Position numbers and translations under genes: made by a program. From Pseudomonadota bacterium (GTDB lineage Bacteria; Pseudomonadota; Gammaproteobacteria; Burkholderiales; Rhodocyclaceae), in contig JAGTRT010000004.1 of NCBI GenBank assembly GCA_018261895.1, positions 1 through 64,000 of the forward strand: a DNA stretch of 64,000 nucleotides, read 5' to 3'. Below, piece by piece: positions 16,637 to 24,136 of the stretch (within the stretch, counting starts at the first letter, position 1; each line of letters starts with the position of its first letter). The notes under the pieces are model-generated. The model searched no databases, had not been told where the DNA came from, and was given only the letters and a program-made list of their open reading frames with translations.

Positions 16637-17848
16637 ATGACCGCCGAGCTTTCCCCCCGCGCCGAACGTTTTTTCCTGCTGACCCTGGCCGGCATCCAGT
16701 TCAGCCACATTCTCGATTTCATGATCATGATGCCGCTCGGGCCGATCCTGATGGCGGCCTTCGGCATCGGCACGCACGAATTCGGCCTGCTCGTCGCGGC
16801 CTACAGCTTCAGCGCCGCGGTCTCCGGCATCCTGGCCGCCACCTTCGTCGACCAGTTCGAACGTAAACGCCTCGTGCTCATCATCTTCGGCCTGTTCGGC
16901 GTGGCGACGCTAGCCTGCGGCCTGGCGCCGGGCTATTCGACGCTCATCCTGGCGCGCGGACTGGCCGGCGTCTTCGGCGGCATCATGGGGGCCATGGTGC
17001 AAACCATGGTCGCCGACGCCATTCCCTTCTCGCGCCGGGCGCGGGCCAGCGGCGTGGTGTCGAGCGCCTTCTCGATTTCGACCATCGCCGGCGTGCCGCT
17101 CTCGCTGTGGCTGGCCAACCATCTCGGCTGGCGCGCCCCCTTCGTGTTCATCGCCGCGCTGACCGTCGTCTTTCTCATCGTCGGCCTGCGCTTCCTGCCC
17201 GAGCTGCACCACCATCTGAGCGCCGAAAAGCGCGCCCACCTGCTCTCCGCCACCTTTGACGTGCTCGCCGACCACAACCACCTGCGCGCCCTGCTCTTCT
17301 CGTCGCTCATCATCTTTTCGGGCTTCACGGTCATCCCCTACATCACCGTCTATGCGGTCAGCAACGTCGGCATCGCCCAATCCGACATCCCGATCATCTA
17401 CCTGTTCGGCGGCGCCGCCACATTCATCAGCGCCAGGCTCATCGGGCATTGGGCGGACAAGCACGGCAAGGTCGAGGTCTATCGCCGCGTCGCCCTGCTC
17501 GCCATGGTGCCGACCCTTGTCCTCACCCACGCCGGCGTCGTGCCGCTGTGGGGCTGGCTGATCATCTCGACCAGCTTTTTCGTGCTGATCTCCGGCCGCA
17601 TGATCCCGGCCATGGCGATCATCGCCTCGTCCGCCCAACCCCAGCTGCGCGGCACCTTCATGTCGCTCAACGCCACCGTGCAATCGCTGGCCATGGGCCT
17701 CGCCACCACGCTCTCCGGCTTCCTGACATCGCTTGACGCCAGCGGCCACATCGTCGGCTACCCGCTGGTCGGCTACGTCGCCGTTGCCGCCAACCTCATC
17801 GCCATGTGGTTCGCCGGGCACATCGTGATGCACGGCAAGAACGCCTGA
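16637..17848 (+). CDS. MFS transporter (DHA1-like)
   Basis: A 403-residue inner-membrane protein with about 12 hydrophobic helices. The family loop after helix 2 appears as DQFERKRLVL and the loop between helices 8 and 9 as GHWADKHGKVEV. The FMIMMPLGPIL motif in helix 1 is common in drug or sugar-efflux MFS proteins. Substrate and direction cannot be read. It has no adjacent regulator; the 36-bp element sits in its upstream region. Confidence 0.85.
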   Translation: MTAELSPRAERFFLLTLAGIQFSHILDFMIMMPLGPILMAAFGIGTHEFGLLVAAYSFSAAVSGILAATFVDQFERKRLVLIIFGLFGVATLACGLAPGYSTLILARGLAGVFGGIMGAMVQTMVADAIPFSRRARASGVVSSAFSISTIAGVPLSLWLANHLGWRAPFVFIAALTVVFLIVGLRFLPELHHHLSAEKRAHLLSATFDVLADHNHLRALLFSSLIIFSGFTVIPYITVYAVSNVGIAQSDIPIIYLFGGAATFISARLIGHWADKHGKVEVYRRVALLAMVPTLVLTHAGVVPLWGWLIISTSFFVLISGRMIPAMAIIASSAQPQLRGTFMSLNATVQSLAMGLATTLSGFLTSLDASGHIVGYPLVGYVAVAANLIAMWFAGHIVMHGKNA

Positions 17849-17987
17849 GGCCGACAGGCCAATCACCCGCCGGCGCAAGCGCCTGAAGGCTGCGAATCGC
17901 CAACCGGCAGATTGACCGCCCCTCCGCTCAAGGCCGATACTCTGCCGGCCATTGTTCCCGCAGCCCCCACCCGACGAAAGTATCGGC

Positions 17988-19067
17988 ATGGATTTCGACT
18001 TCATTCTGACCAGCCTCAGCAAGCTACCCGTTTTCGACCAATGGGCCTGGGGCACGGTGGGGCTTGCCGGGCTGGCCACCGCCGGACTGATCCTGTTTCT
18101 CGAACGCCGCTACTTCTCGGCGCGCGACAAGGCCGGAAGCTGGCTAGCGCTGCGCGTGCTCTCGCTCTTCATCCTGCTGCCGCTGACGGCGGGCATCATC
18201 ATCGTTCCGGCCATGGCTATTTCCGGGCCCGAAGCCCTGGCCTATTTCTATGTCGCACTGCTCATCGTCGGCCCGCTCGTCTGGTTCGCCAGCCACACCC
18301 TCTGCGGCCGCCTGTTGCGGCCAGCCTTGAGCAAGGGCGAAAGCCGGTCACTGGCGGCCAGTGGCCTGCTGATCCTGCTCCTTCCCTTTTTGCTCGCAAC
18401 CGTCGCCCAGGGACCGATTTTCATGGCTTCGCGCGGCCTGAGCGACAGCGCTTTCCGAAATGCCCCGCCTGCTGCCCTGCCCTACACCGTCGGCCCCGTG
18501 CGCAGTTTTACGCTGCCTACCGTCGGCCTGATTTTCACGCAATCGCTCACCGCACCGGCCGGCCTCGAACTCGAGCGCGTCGACCGCAAGGTGGGCGAGC
18601 ACTGGGCCGATACCGCCACCAGCAGCCGCGACATCGTGTGCCGCGACCAGCAGAACATCCACCTCATGTGGTCGGCCCGCGAACCGACGCCCGTCCTGCG
18701 CCTCTACTGGCGCCTCAATGGCCGGCGCGTCCATGCCGACTTCTCGCCGGCGCCCGCCCCGGCCAACGCAGCCGAAGCGGGCGAATTCAAGATCCGCTTT
18801 CGCCCCGACGGCATCGACCCGCCGGCCCCCATTCCCCGTTCACGCGCCTCGATTGCCTATTTCGTCGGCCCGGATAATCTCTACTTCAACTCGCTGAACC
18901 CGCTCCAACCGGGCGAAACCTTCGAAAACGACTGCATCCTGCCCGGCTACAAACGCGTCGCCTGGGAAAAGGAGGGCCCGCCGCAAGCCATCACCCTGAG
19001 CTTCTTCCAGCGCGCCGACGCACCCTACCTGCGCGCCGAAATCAGACGGCCAGCCGATTCACCGTAA
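17988..19067 (+). CDS. Membrane protein of unknown function
   Basis: A 359-residue protein that I do not recognise. It has four hydrophobic helices in the first 160 residues (about 20-40, 57-80, 88-110, 130-152). A long soluble, probably periplasmic, C-terminal part contains paired segments such as DIVCRDQQNIHLMW and FENDCILPGYKRVAW, whose two cysteines may form a disulfide. The ATG at 17988 was chosen over an in-frame start at 17952 because the membrane segment follows directly. Confidence 0.6.
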   Translation: MDFDFILTSLSKLPVFDQWAWGTVGLAGLATAGLILFLERRYFSARDKAGSWLALRVLSLFILLPLTAGIIIVPAMAISGPEALAYFYVALLIVGPLVWFASHTLCGRLLRPALSKGESRSLAASGLLILLLPFLLATVAQGPIFMASRGLSDSAFRNAPPAALPYTVGPVRSFTLPTVGLIFTQSLTAPAGLELERVDRKVGEHWADTATSSRDIVCRDQQNIHLMWSAREPTPVLRLYWRLNGRRVHADFSPAPAPANAAEAGEFKIRFRPDGIDPPAPIPRSRASIAYFVGPDNLYFNSLNPLQPGETFENDCILPGYKRVAWEKEGPPQAITLSFFQRADAPYLRAEIRRPADSP

Positions 19068-19154
19068 ATCCTCCCGGCATAAGCCGTAAAATTCACACTC
19101 CGGCCGGCATTGCTAGCCGATGCAAGCAACACCCAATTCAACAAAGGCGAAGAC

Positions 19155-19565
19155 ATGTTCGACAATCTGCTGGGCTTTTTCATCCACTGGGGCATCACCG
19201 CCTTGTCCCTGTGGGGCGCCAGCCTGGTGTTCAAGGGCATCCGCTTTTCCAGCACCTCGTCGCTCATCGTCTCGGCCCTGCTCCTCGGCTTCGCCAACGC
19301 CGTGCTGCGCCCGCTGCTCGTCGTCCTGACCCTGCCGCTCACCCTGCTCACGCTCGGCCTCTTCGTCCTCGTCATCAACGCCCTGCTGCTCATGCTCGTC
19401 GCCAAAATGGTCCGCGGCTTCACGCTCTCCGGCTTCTGGACAGCCTTCTTCGCCAGCCTCTTCATCTCCATCCTCAGCCTCGCCCTCGGCACCCTGGCGC
19501 CCAACGCCGAGACGACTATCTACCGGCTACCGACCGACCCGTCGGTACCCACCTTTTCTGCCTGA
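19155..19565 (+). CDS. Small four-helix membrane protein (YvlD / phage-holin-4 family)
   Basis: A 136-residue protein with four membrane helices. The family pattern is visible: a short amphipathic N-terminus, LLGFANAVLRPLLVVLTLPLTLL, then GLFVLVINALLLMLVAKMV (quoted in part: FANAVLRPLL, LFVLVINALLLM). The 'holin' name is historical and cellular members have no known lysis role. The ATG at 19155 has AAAGGCGAAG upstream. nudC starts 10 bases after the stop, so the two are probably cotranscribed. Confidence 0.75.
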   Translation: MFDNLLGFFIHWGITALSLWGASLVFKGIRFSSTSSLIVSALLLGFANAVLRPLLVVLTLPLTLLTLGLFVLVINALLLMLVAKMVRGFTLSGFWTAFFASLFISILSLALGTLAPNAETTIYRLPTDPSVPTFSA

Positions 19566-19575
19566 GGCCCGAGGC

Positions 19576-20340
19576 ATGCACCAACCCGCCTACTGGATAC
19601 TGCGCTGCGAGCACCGCCTGCTCACCCTGAGCGGCGATGCAGCGCTCTTCCCGCGCGGCCATGCCGCCGACCTCGGCCACCCGGAAAACGCGGTCCATGT
19701 CGGCGAACTCGATGGCCTGCCCTGCCACGCGGCCGATGTCGCGCAATTCCCCGACCTTCCCGGCAGCGAAGCAACGCCCCTTCGCGCCATCTTCCAGTTG
19801 GCCGGCCCACAGCTCTTCATGCTCGCCGGCCGCGCCACGCAGTTGCTCGACTGGCAGGCCAACCACCGCTTCTGCGGCAAATGCGGCACGCCGACCCGGC
19901 GCAAGGCCGACGAACCCGCCATGCAATGTCCGGCCTGCGGCCTGCTCGCCTACCCGCGTATTTCCCCGGCCGTCATGGTGCTGGTGCGCGACGGCGACAA
20001 GCTGTTGCTGGCGCGCGGTGCACAATTCAAGCCCGGCGTCTTCAGCGCCCTTGCCGGCTTCGTCGAACCCGGCGAAACGCTCGAAGAATGCGCCGCCCGC
20101 GAAGTCCGCGAGGAAGTCGGCATCGAGATCGCCAACCTGCGCTACTTCAGCAGCCAGCCCTGGCCCTTCCCGAATTCGCTGATGGTCGCCTTCTTCGCCG
20201 ACTACGCCGGCGGCACCATCACCCCGCAACCCGGCGAAATCGAAGCCGCCGACTGGTTCCCCCCCAACGCCCTGCCCATCCTCCCCGACCCCATCAGCAT
20301 CTCCCGCCGCCTGATCGACGCCGCGCTGCAGGAACGCTAA
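19576..20340 (+). CDS. nudC: NADH pyrophosphatase NudC
   Basis: A 254-residue Nudix hydrolase that cleaves NADH to NMNH and AMP and, in E. coli, removes NAD caps from RNA. A zinc ribbon (CGKCG and CPACG, about residues 101-121) precedes the Nudix box GFVEPGETLEECAAREVREE (about 156-175). The NudC-specific motif SQPWPFPNSLM follows. Length matches the family. GAGG lies just before the ATG. Confidence 0.95.
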   Translation: MHQPAYWILRCEHRLLTLSGDAALFPRGHAADLGHPENAVHVGELDGLPCHAADVAQFPDLPGSEATPLRAIFQLAGPQLFMLAGRATQLLDWQANHRFCGKCGTPTRRKADEPAMQCPACGLLAYPRISPAVMVLVRDGDKLLLARGAQFKPGVFSALAGFVEPGETLEECAAREVREEVGIEIANLRYFSSQPWPFPNSLMVAFFADYAGGTITPQPGEIEAADWFPPNALPILPDPISISRRLIDAALQER

Positions 20341-20597
20341 GCCCGCTCGGAAATTTCATTTTTGGGCATTTTTTCCGGTTGACCGTGAGGCGACTGGCGG
20401 CCACGAGCGGACACTTGGTTACCCCTCTCAAAAGCAGACACTGCCCCGCGGCAGTTGTCCGGCATATTGATGTTGTTATACTGACAGTCGATATTCCAAG
20501 TGACTGAAAGCAATGTGCTTAGAGCAACAAATACGGCGTCAACAATATCAATTGTTATACGGACCCCTGCGTCCGTGTAAACACTGTTAGAGCCCGT
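20341..20597. other. Left edge of the cassette cluster
   Basis: No gene is supported. It contains copy 8 of the 36-bp element, then two GTTATAC core-like sites (20475-20481 and 20554-20560), a hairpin TTATACGGAC/GTCCGTGTAA, and the core site GTTAGAGC at 20586-20593 that starts the first cassette. It looks like remains of attI or attC sites. Confidence 0.5.
20352..20387 (-). repeat. 36-bp dispersed element, copy 8 (sub-type A)
   Basis: On the minus strand: CACGGTCAACCGG, AAAAAATGCCC, AAAAATGAAATT. It lies 11 bases after nudC. Confidence 0.9.
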
Positions 20598-21197
20598 ATG
20601 CCCATCCTTCGCGTAACAAAGAACGACATCCCCCTCTGCACCGTTGGCTCCGATGACGTATGGATGTTCTCGGCGAGCGTATGGGGTGAACTGTGGGGGC
20701 CAGAAATCTCCTTCTTGGACGTCTCCGGTGGAGGAAAACGCCGCGAAAACGGTGAAAGTGATTTCCTAATTTGGGAAATGCCTCACGAACTCGTCAAAGG
20801 AGACCGTGTAGCGTTTTTCTTTGAAGATGGAAACATCTCATCACCCCAAGGAAAATTGTTTGATCCCTCGGCTGACGTACCGGAGGAGCCCAAAATGGAT
20901 ATTTCCTTCCCGCCAACCGCCGAAGACATTGTCAAGCGAGAGTCCCGTCCACCACTCAATGCCGATCTCACATGGGCCTTCACGATCAATCAAGCTCCTG
21001 GCATTTCCGTTGCGCCTGACAACATAAGGCAACATGTCAGCCTCCACGTTCTATGGAATGAAGATCAACCGCAACGCCTTCGGGTCAATCTCTCAAAGTC
21101 ATCGCTTCGTGAAATTGTTGGCCGAACTGGTGGAGAAGAACTATTTCTTGAATACGTTCCACTCGGGAGTTCCTTTGAAATCGCCGTCGGGCTCTAA
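20598..21197 (+). CDS. Integron cassette protein of unknown function
   Basis: A 199-residue soluble protein that I do not recognise. It has no signal peptide. Composition is lower in GC than nudC or bfr, as is common for cassette genes. The start codon is 4 bases after the core site GTTAGAGC and the stop lies inside the left end of attC, the compact layout of a cassette. There is no obvious Shine-Dalgarno. The C-terminal half is rich in beta-like segments (HVSLHVLWNEDQPQRLRVNL). Confidence 0.65.
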   Translation: MPILRVTKNDIPLCTVGSDDVWMFSASVWGELWGPEISFLDVSGGGKRRENGESDFLIWEMPHELVKGDRVAFFFEDGNISSPQGKLFDPSADVPEEPKMDISFPPTAEDIVKRESRPPLNADLTWAFTINQAPGISVAPDNIRQHVSLHVLWNEDQPQRLRVNLSKSSLREIVGRTGGEELFLEYVPLGSSFEIAVGL

Positions 21198-21257
21198 CCC
21201 TGCGTTCGAGGCGACCTGCGCGAAAAGCCGCGCAGGTGCCTCAACTCCACGTTAGCG
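21191..21257 (+). repeat. attC recombination site of the first cassette
   Basis: Starts with R'' GCTCTAAC, the exact complement of the cassette's own 5' core site GTTAGAGC (20586-20593). L'' is TGCGTTCGAGG. The arms GAGGCGACCTGCGCG and CGCGCAGGTGCCTC form the stem around AAAAGC, L' is CCTCAACTCCA, and R' is GTTAGCG (21251-21257). The length of about 65 bases and the unpaired L''/L' asymmetry are typical of attC. Confidence 0.85.
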
Positions 21258-21263
21258 ATCAAA

Positions 21264-21746
21264 ATGTCACGGCGCAGAATCCTTTTAGCTGCTACAGCCT
21301 TCCTTGGGCTTATTGCGATCGTTATCGTAGCCGTGCCGTTTGTTGCCTCTTTTAGCCCTAGTGTTGGCACAAAAAACAATCGCGAGACACCAATTCCCCT
21401 CACTGCCATCCCTTCCGATGATTTCAAAGAATTTGACTGGAATGGATGGAAAGTTTTTTTGAAACGCTCTCCTCAAGTAAAGGGTTTCTTAATGCCCTTC
21501 CAAGACGGCACATATCGCTTGCCCGATCTAACTTGGGCGAGGACAGCGGTTCGCTGTAGCACCTTTCGTTTCGAAGCTGGTTTTTTTCAGTGTTTTGACA
21601 CAAGTCTTGCTTCGTGGTGGCTTGACAATGCTCGTTGGAGTGAAAACGGCGTCAGTCAAAGTAGATATTTCCCACCACTTCAAACCCCGCCATTTGTAGT
21701 GGAGGGCAATGATGTCATCTTGGGTAGGCTCCCGAATGATCGCTAA
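21264..21746 (+). CDS. Membrane-anchored cassette protein of unknown function
   Basis: A 160-residue protein starting 6 bases after the GTTAGCG core site. Residues 7-30 form one membrane anchor (ILLAATAFLGLIAIVIVAVPF), and the rest is probably periplasmic, with a Cys pair (VRCSTFRFEAGFFQC). I do not recognise it. Its final bases GATCGCTAAC are the exact complement of the cassette's 5' core GTTAGCGATC, as expected for an R'' site, but no convincing attC follows. The stop overlaps the next start by 11 bases (ATGATCGCTAA), implying coupled translation. Confidence 0.6.
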   Translation: MSRRRILLAATAFLGLIAIVIVAVPFVASFSPSVGTKNNRETPIPLTAIPSDDFKEFDWNGWKVFLKRSPQVKGFLMPFQDGTYRLPDLTWARTAVRCSTFRFEAGFFQCFDTSLASWWLDNARWSENGVSQSRYFPPLQTPPFVVEGNDVILGRLPNDR

Positions 21747-22308
21747 CCATACGCTTTTTCGCCTGGCACTCTTGGGGTTGCTATCGCAATCAGCAATTGC
21801 GGACTCATGGCAATTTGACCCGGTTGAAAAAAGCAAAGTCGAAACCTTTGGCGACTTAAAAATTGTGCAGACCACTGACGCACGAAATAACCGCCAGTAC
21901 CCTGACTTTCTACTAAGCGTCTACTTCAAAGATGAATTGCTTGCCAAGTACAAGGGGGTTTCGTTCCAAAAGCTTTTTGCTTCACCTGATAATTCCAGTT
22001 TTGTCGGCTTATCAAACCGTGGCTTGCCTGGAACCGCTATTGTTGTTTTCGACAGCAAAGGCAATTTACTTTTGGAAGTAAAACACGGCTTGGCAGCATT
22101 TGATTACTGCGATGAAAGTGTGACTCTCGTACGACGGTGGTATGACGAAGACAAGCCAGACGTTGAATTCGTACCAGATGAAAAATATGGCGGCTACAAA
22201 GAAATTAAGGTGCGTGACTGTAGAGGAAAGAGCGAGGATTTATTAAAACTTGTCCTGCGCGCGTATAACAACTCGTTCCAGCGGACCACCGCAAGCCACG
22301 GCCGCTAA
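21736..22308 (+). CDS. Exported cassette protein of unknown function
   Basis: A 190-residue protein. A start at 21736 gives a signal peptide (MIANHTLFRLALLGLLSQSAIA) and cleavage before DSWQF; an in-frame ATG nine codons earlier would spoil it. The mature part is soluble and Lys/Asp-rich, with two cysteines (FDYCDE and VRDCRG). No family is recognised. The last 40 bases overlap the truncated attC at 22263-22313. Confidence 0.6.
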   Translation: MIANHTLFRLALLGLLSQSAIADSWQFDPVEKSKVETFGDLKIVQTTDARNNRQYPDFLLSVYFKDELLAKYKGVSFQKLFASPDNSSFVGLSNRGLPGTAIVVFDSKGNLLLEVKHGLAAFDYCDESVTLVRRWYDEDKPDVEFVPDEKYGGYKEIKVRDCRGKSEDLLKLVLRAYNNSFQRTTASHGR

Positions 22309-22313
22309 ACTCC
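22263..22313 (+). repeat. Truncated attC-like site at the right end of the cluster
   Basis: R'' is GTATAAC (22263-22269), followed by L'' ACTCGTTCCAGCGG, arms AGCGGACC and GGCCGCT, and L' TAAACTCC. The expected R' (GTTATAC or similar) is missing and ordinary DNA follows, so the site appears broken. Confidence 0.6.
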
Positions 22314-22555
22314 AACCTTCCTGAACGTCCGCTTTTCAAAATAGCCTACGGCAGCAAAGGGCACATATCAGCCATCCGTTCCGCTCGCCTCCCCCGCCAG
22401 CAATCAACCTCCCCCAAAAAGCACTGAACTCCCGGCCAAACCCGCGGTCTGGTCAGACATCTGGGTAGAAAAACGCGGTTGCCGGGCCTAGAATAGGGCC
22501 TCCGGCAAGCCAGCCGCTTCTAGCCAGCCAGCCTCCAACCACCTCGGAGAACGCT

Positions 22556-23041
22556 ATGAAGGGCGACAAGAAAATCATCGATATCCTCAACGGCCTGCTG
22601 GCCGGCGAATTGACGGCTGTCGATCAATACCTGATCCACGGCGAGATGTATGCCGACAAGGGCTTTCAGCATCTGGCCGACAAGGCCCTGCATGAATCGG
22701 CACACGAACTGCAGCATGCCCGCGCCCTGATCCAGCGCATTCTCTTCCTCGAAGGCACGCCGAATCTGGCCAAGCGCGAGGCGTTGAAGATCGGCAAGAC
22801 GGTGCCGGACATGCTGAAGGCCGACCTTGATGTGGAATACAAGGTCGTCGGCGAGCTCAAGAAGGCGATTGCCGCCTGCGAGAAGGCCCAGGATTACGTG
22901 AGCCGCGACATGCTGGTCGTCCAGTTGGAAGACACGGAAATGGATCACGCCTATTACCTCGAAAAGCAGATCGGCCTGATCGAGCTGGTGGGCCTGGCCA
23001 ATTACCAGCAGAGCCAGATGGGCTCGGGCGCGGCGGCTTAA
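22556..23041 (+). CDS. bfr: Bacterioferritin, ferroxidase-type subunit
   Basis: A 161-residue iron-storage subunit. The E. coli Bfr ferroxidase ligands are present: Glu18, Glu51 and His54 (HELQH), Glu94, and a Glu128/His131 pair equivalent to Glu127/His130. The haem ligand Met52 is replaced by Leu52. The next gene shows the reverse pattern, so the two probably co-assemble into mixed 24-mers. CGGAG precedes the ATG. It starts 12 bases before the second bfr. Confidence 0.92.
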   Translation: MKGDKKIIDILNGLLAGELTAVDQYLIHGEMYADKGFQHLADKALHESAHELQHARALIQRILFLEGTPNLAKREALKIGKTVPDMLKADLDVEYKVVGELKKAIAACEKAQDYVSRDMLVVQLEDTEMDHAYYLEKQIGLIELVGLANYQQSQMGSGAAA

Positions 23042-23053
23042 GGAGCGATACCG

Positions 23054-23536
23054 ATGAAAGGCGACAAGAAAGTCATCGAAGCACTGAACAAGGTGCTGAA
23101 GAACGAGCTGACGGCGATCAACCAGTATTTCCTGCATGCCCGCATGTTCCGCAACTGGGGCCTGGAAAAGCTCAACGACTACCAGTACAAGCAGTCGATC
23201 CGCGTCATGAAGGAAGCCGACAAGGTGATCGAGCGCGTGCTCTTCCTCGAAGGCCTGCCCAACCTGCAGAACCTCGGCAAGTTGCTGATCGGCGAGCATG
23301 TGGTCGAATGTCTGGCAGGCGATCTGAAGTACGAACGCGAGATCCAGCGGCCCTTGCTGGTTGACAGCATCGCGCTGTGCGAAAGCCTGCAAGACTACGT
23401 CAGCCGCGACCTGCTCGAGGAACTGCTGGAACACTGCGAGGAGGCCATCGACTGGCTGGAAACGCAGCAGACGCTGATCAAGGACGTCACCCTGCCGAAC
23501 TACCTGCAGGCCCACATGGAGCCGGGCGAAGGCTGA
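23054..23536 (+). CDS. bfr: Bacterioferritin, haem-binding subunit
   Basis: A 160-residue subunit retaining the haem ligand Met52 (RVMKEAD). Ferroxidase residues are lost: Val51 and Glu54 replace Glu51 and His54, and the Glu127/His130 pair aligns with Cys128/Ala131. This matches two-subunit bacterioferritins such as those of Neisseria and Magnetospirillum, where one subunit oxidises iron and the other carries haem for iron release. It is directly downstream of the first bfr and followed by a terminator. Confidence 0.92.
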   Translation: MKGDKKVIEALNKVLKNELTAINQYFLHARMFRNWGLEKLNDYQYKQSIRVMKEADKVIERVLFLEGLPNLQNLGKLLIGEHVVECLAGDLKYEREIQRPLLVDSIALCESLQDYVSRDLLEELLEHCEEAIDWLETQQTLIKDVTLPNYLQAHMEPGEG

Positions 23537-23558
23537 GCGTCACGCCCGCCTCGCCCCG

Positions 23559-23587
23559 AAAAGCCGCAGCCAGTCTGCGGCTTTTTT
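23559..23587 (+). terminator. Rho-independent terminator after the bfr pair
   Basis: AAAAGCCGCAG-CCAGT-CTGCGGCTTTTTT. Confidence 0.88.
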
Positions 23588-23703
23588 GTGCCCGACCGGC
23601 CGGCACGACGCCTGGCGTGCGAATTGCTCATGTCCTGAAATGCAGCGCGCGATTGTCGCAAAGGCCACAGGCGATCATGGCGCCCGCTGCAAAAAGATAG
23701 TTG

Positions 23704-23749
23704 TTGACAACCATTCTCAACTGCGTAGGATGAGAATTGTTCGCATTAA
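23704..23749 (+). promoter_or_regulatory. bfd promoter with overlapping Fur-box sequence
   Basis: A -35 hexamer TTGACA at 23704-23709 and weak -10 TAGGAT at 23726-23731. ATTCTCA and TGAGAAT (23713-23719 and 23731-23737) form a perfect inverted pair, and TGAGAATTGTTCGCATTA resembles a Fur box. Repression of bfd by iron-loaded Fur is expected. Confidence 0.65.
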
Positions 23750-23770
23750 GCAAGTATCAGGAGTCAGTTC

Positions 23771-23974
23771 ATGTACGTCTGCGTTTGCAAGGCCGTTACC
23801 GACCGACAAATTCGTGAAGCCGCCCACGGTGGCGCCCGCACGCTGGGCGACCTGCGGCGCGAGCTGGGCGTGACCGCCGATTGCGGCCGCTGCGCCTCGT
23901 GCGCGCGGGATTGCCTCAAGGAGGCCCAGCACTGCGCAGCGCATGCCGATACCATCCTGCCGCTTGCGGCCTGA
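23771..23974 (+). CDS. bfd: Bacterioferritin-associated ferredoxin
   Basis: A 67-residue [2Fe-2S] protein that reduces the bacterioferritin core so iron can be released. The ligands Cys4, Cys6, Cys38 and Cys41 match E. coli Bfd (MYVCVCKAVTD and CGRC). Two further cysteines follow (Cys44, Cys48). It sits between the bfr pair and feoBA and has its own Fur-type promoter, consistent with expression under iron limitation. Confidence 0.93.
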   Translation: MYVCVCKAVTDRQIREAAHGGARTLGDLRRELGVTADCGRCASCARDCLKEAQHCAAHADTILPLAA

Positions 23975-23988
23975 AGAGTCGCCCCCGA

Positions 23989-24024
23989 CATTTCAATTTT
24001 GGGCAAAAATTCCGGTTGACCGTC
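23989..24024 (-). repeat. 36-bp dispersed element, copy 9 (sub-type B)
   Basis: On the minus strand: GACGGTCAACCGG, AATTTTTGCCC, AAAATTGAAATG. It lies 14 bases after bfd. Confidence 0.9.
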
Positions 24025-24136
24025 GAAATACACTATCGAAAATTGTCTCGGGGTCGCGAAACCCTGACCCGTTCGTCGTAAAGTTACGATTTGCGCCCAC
24101 TACCGGGCAAGCAGCACCACCCCTCACCACTCGAAC

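Noticed and set aside
14353-20406. GGCGACTGGCGGCCACGA shared by 14354-14371 and 20389-20406 as a possible insertion-sequence end
   Set aside because: Only about 18 bases match, with no inverted partner, transposase or target duplication. It is noted only as a possible rearrangement marker.
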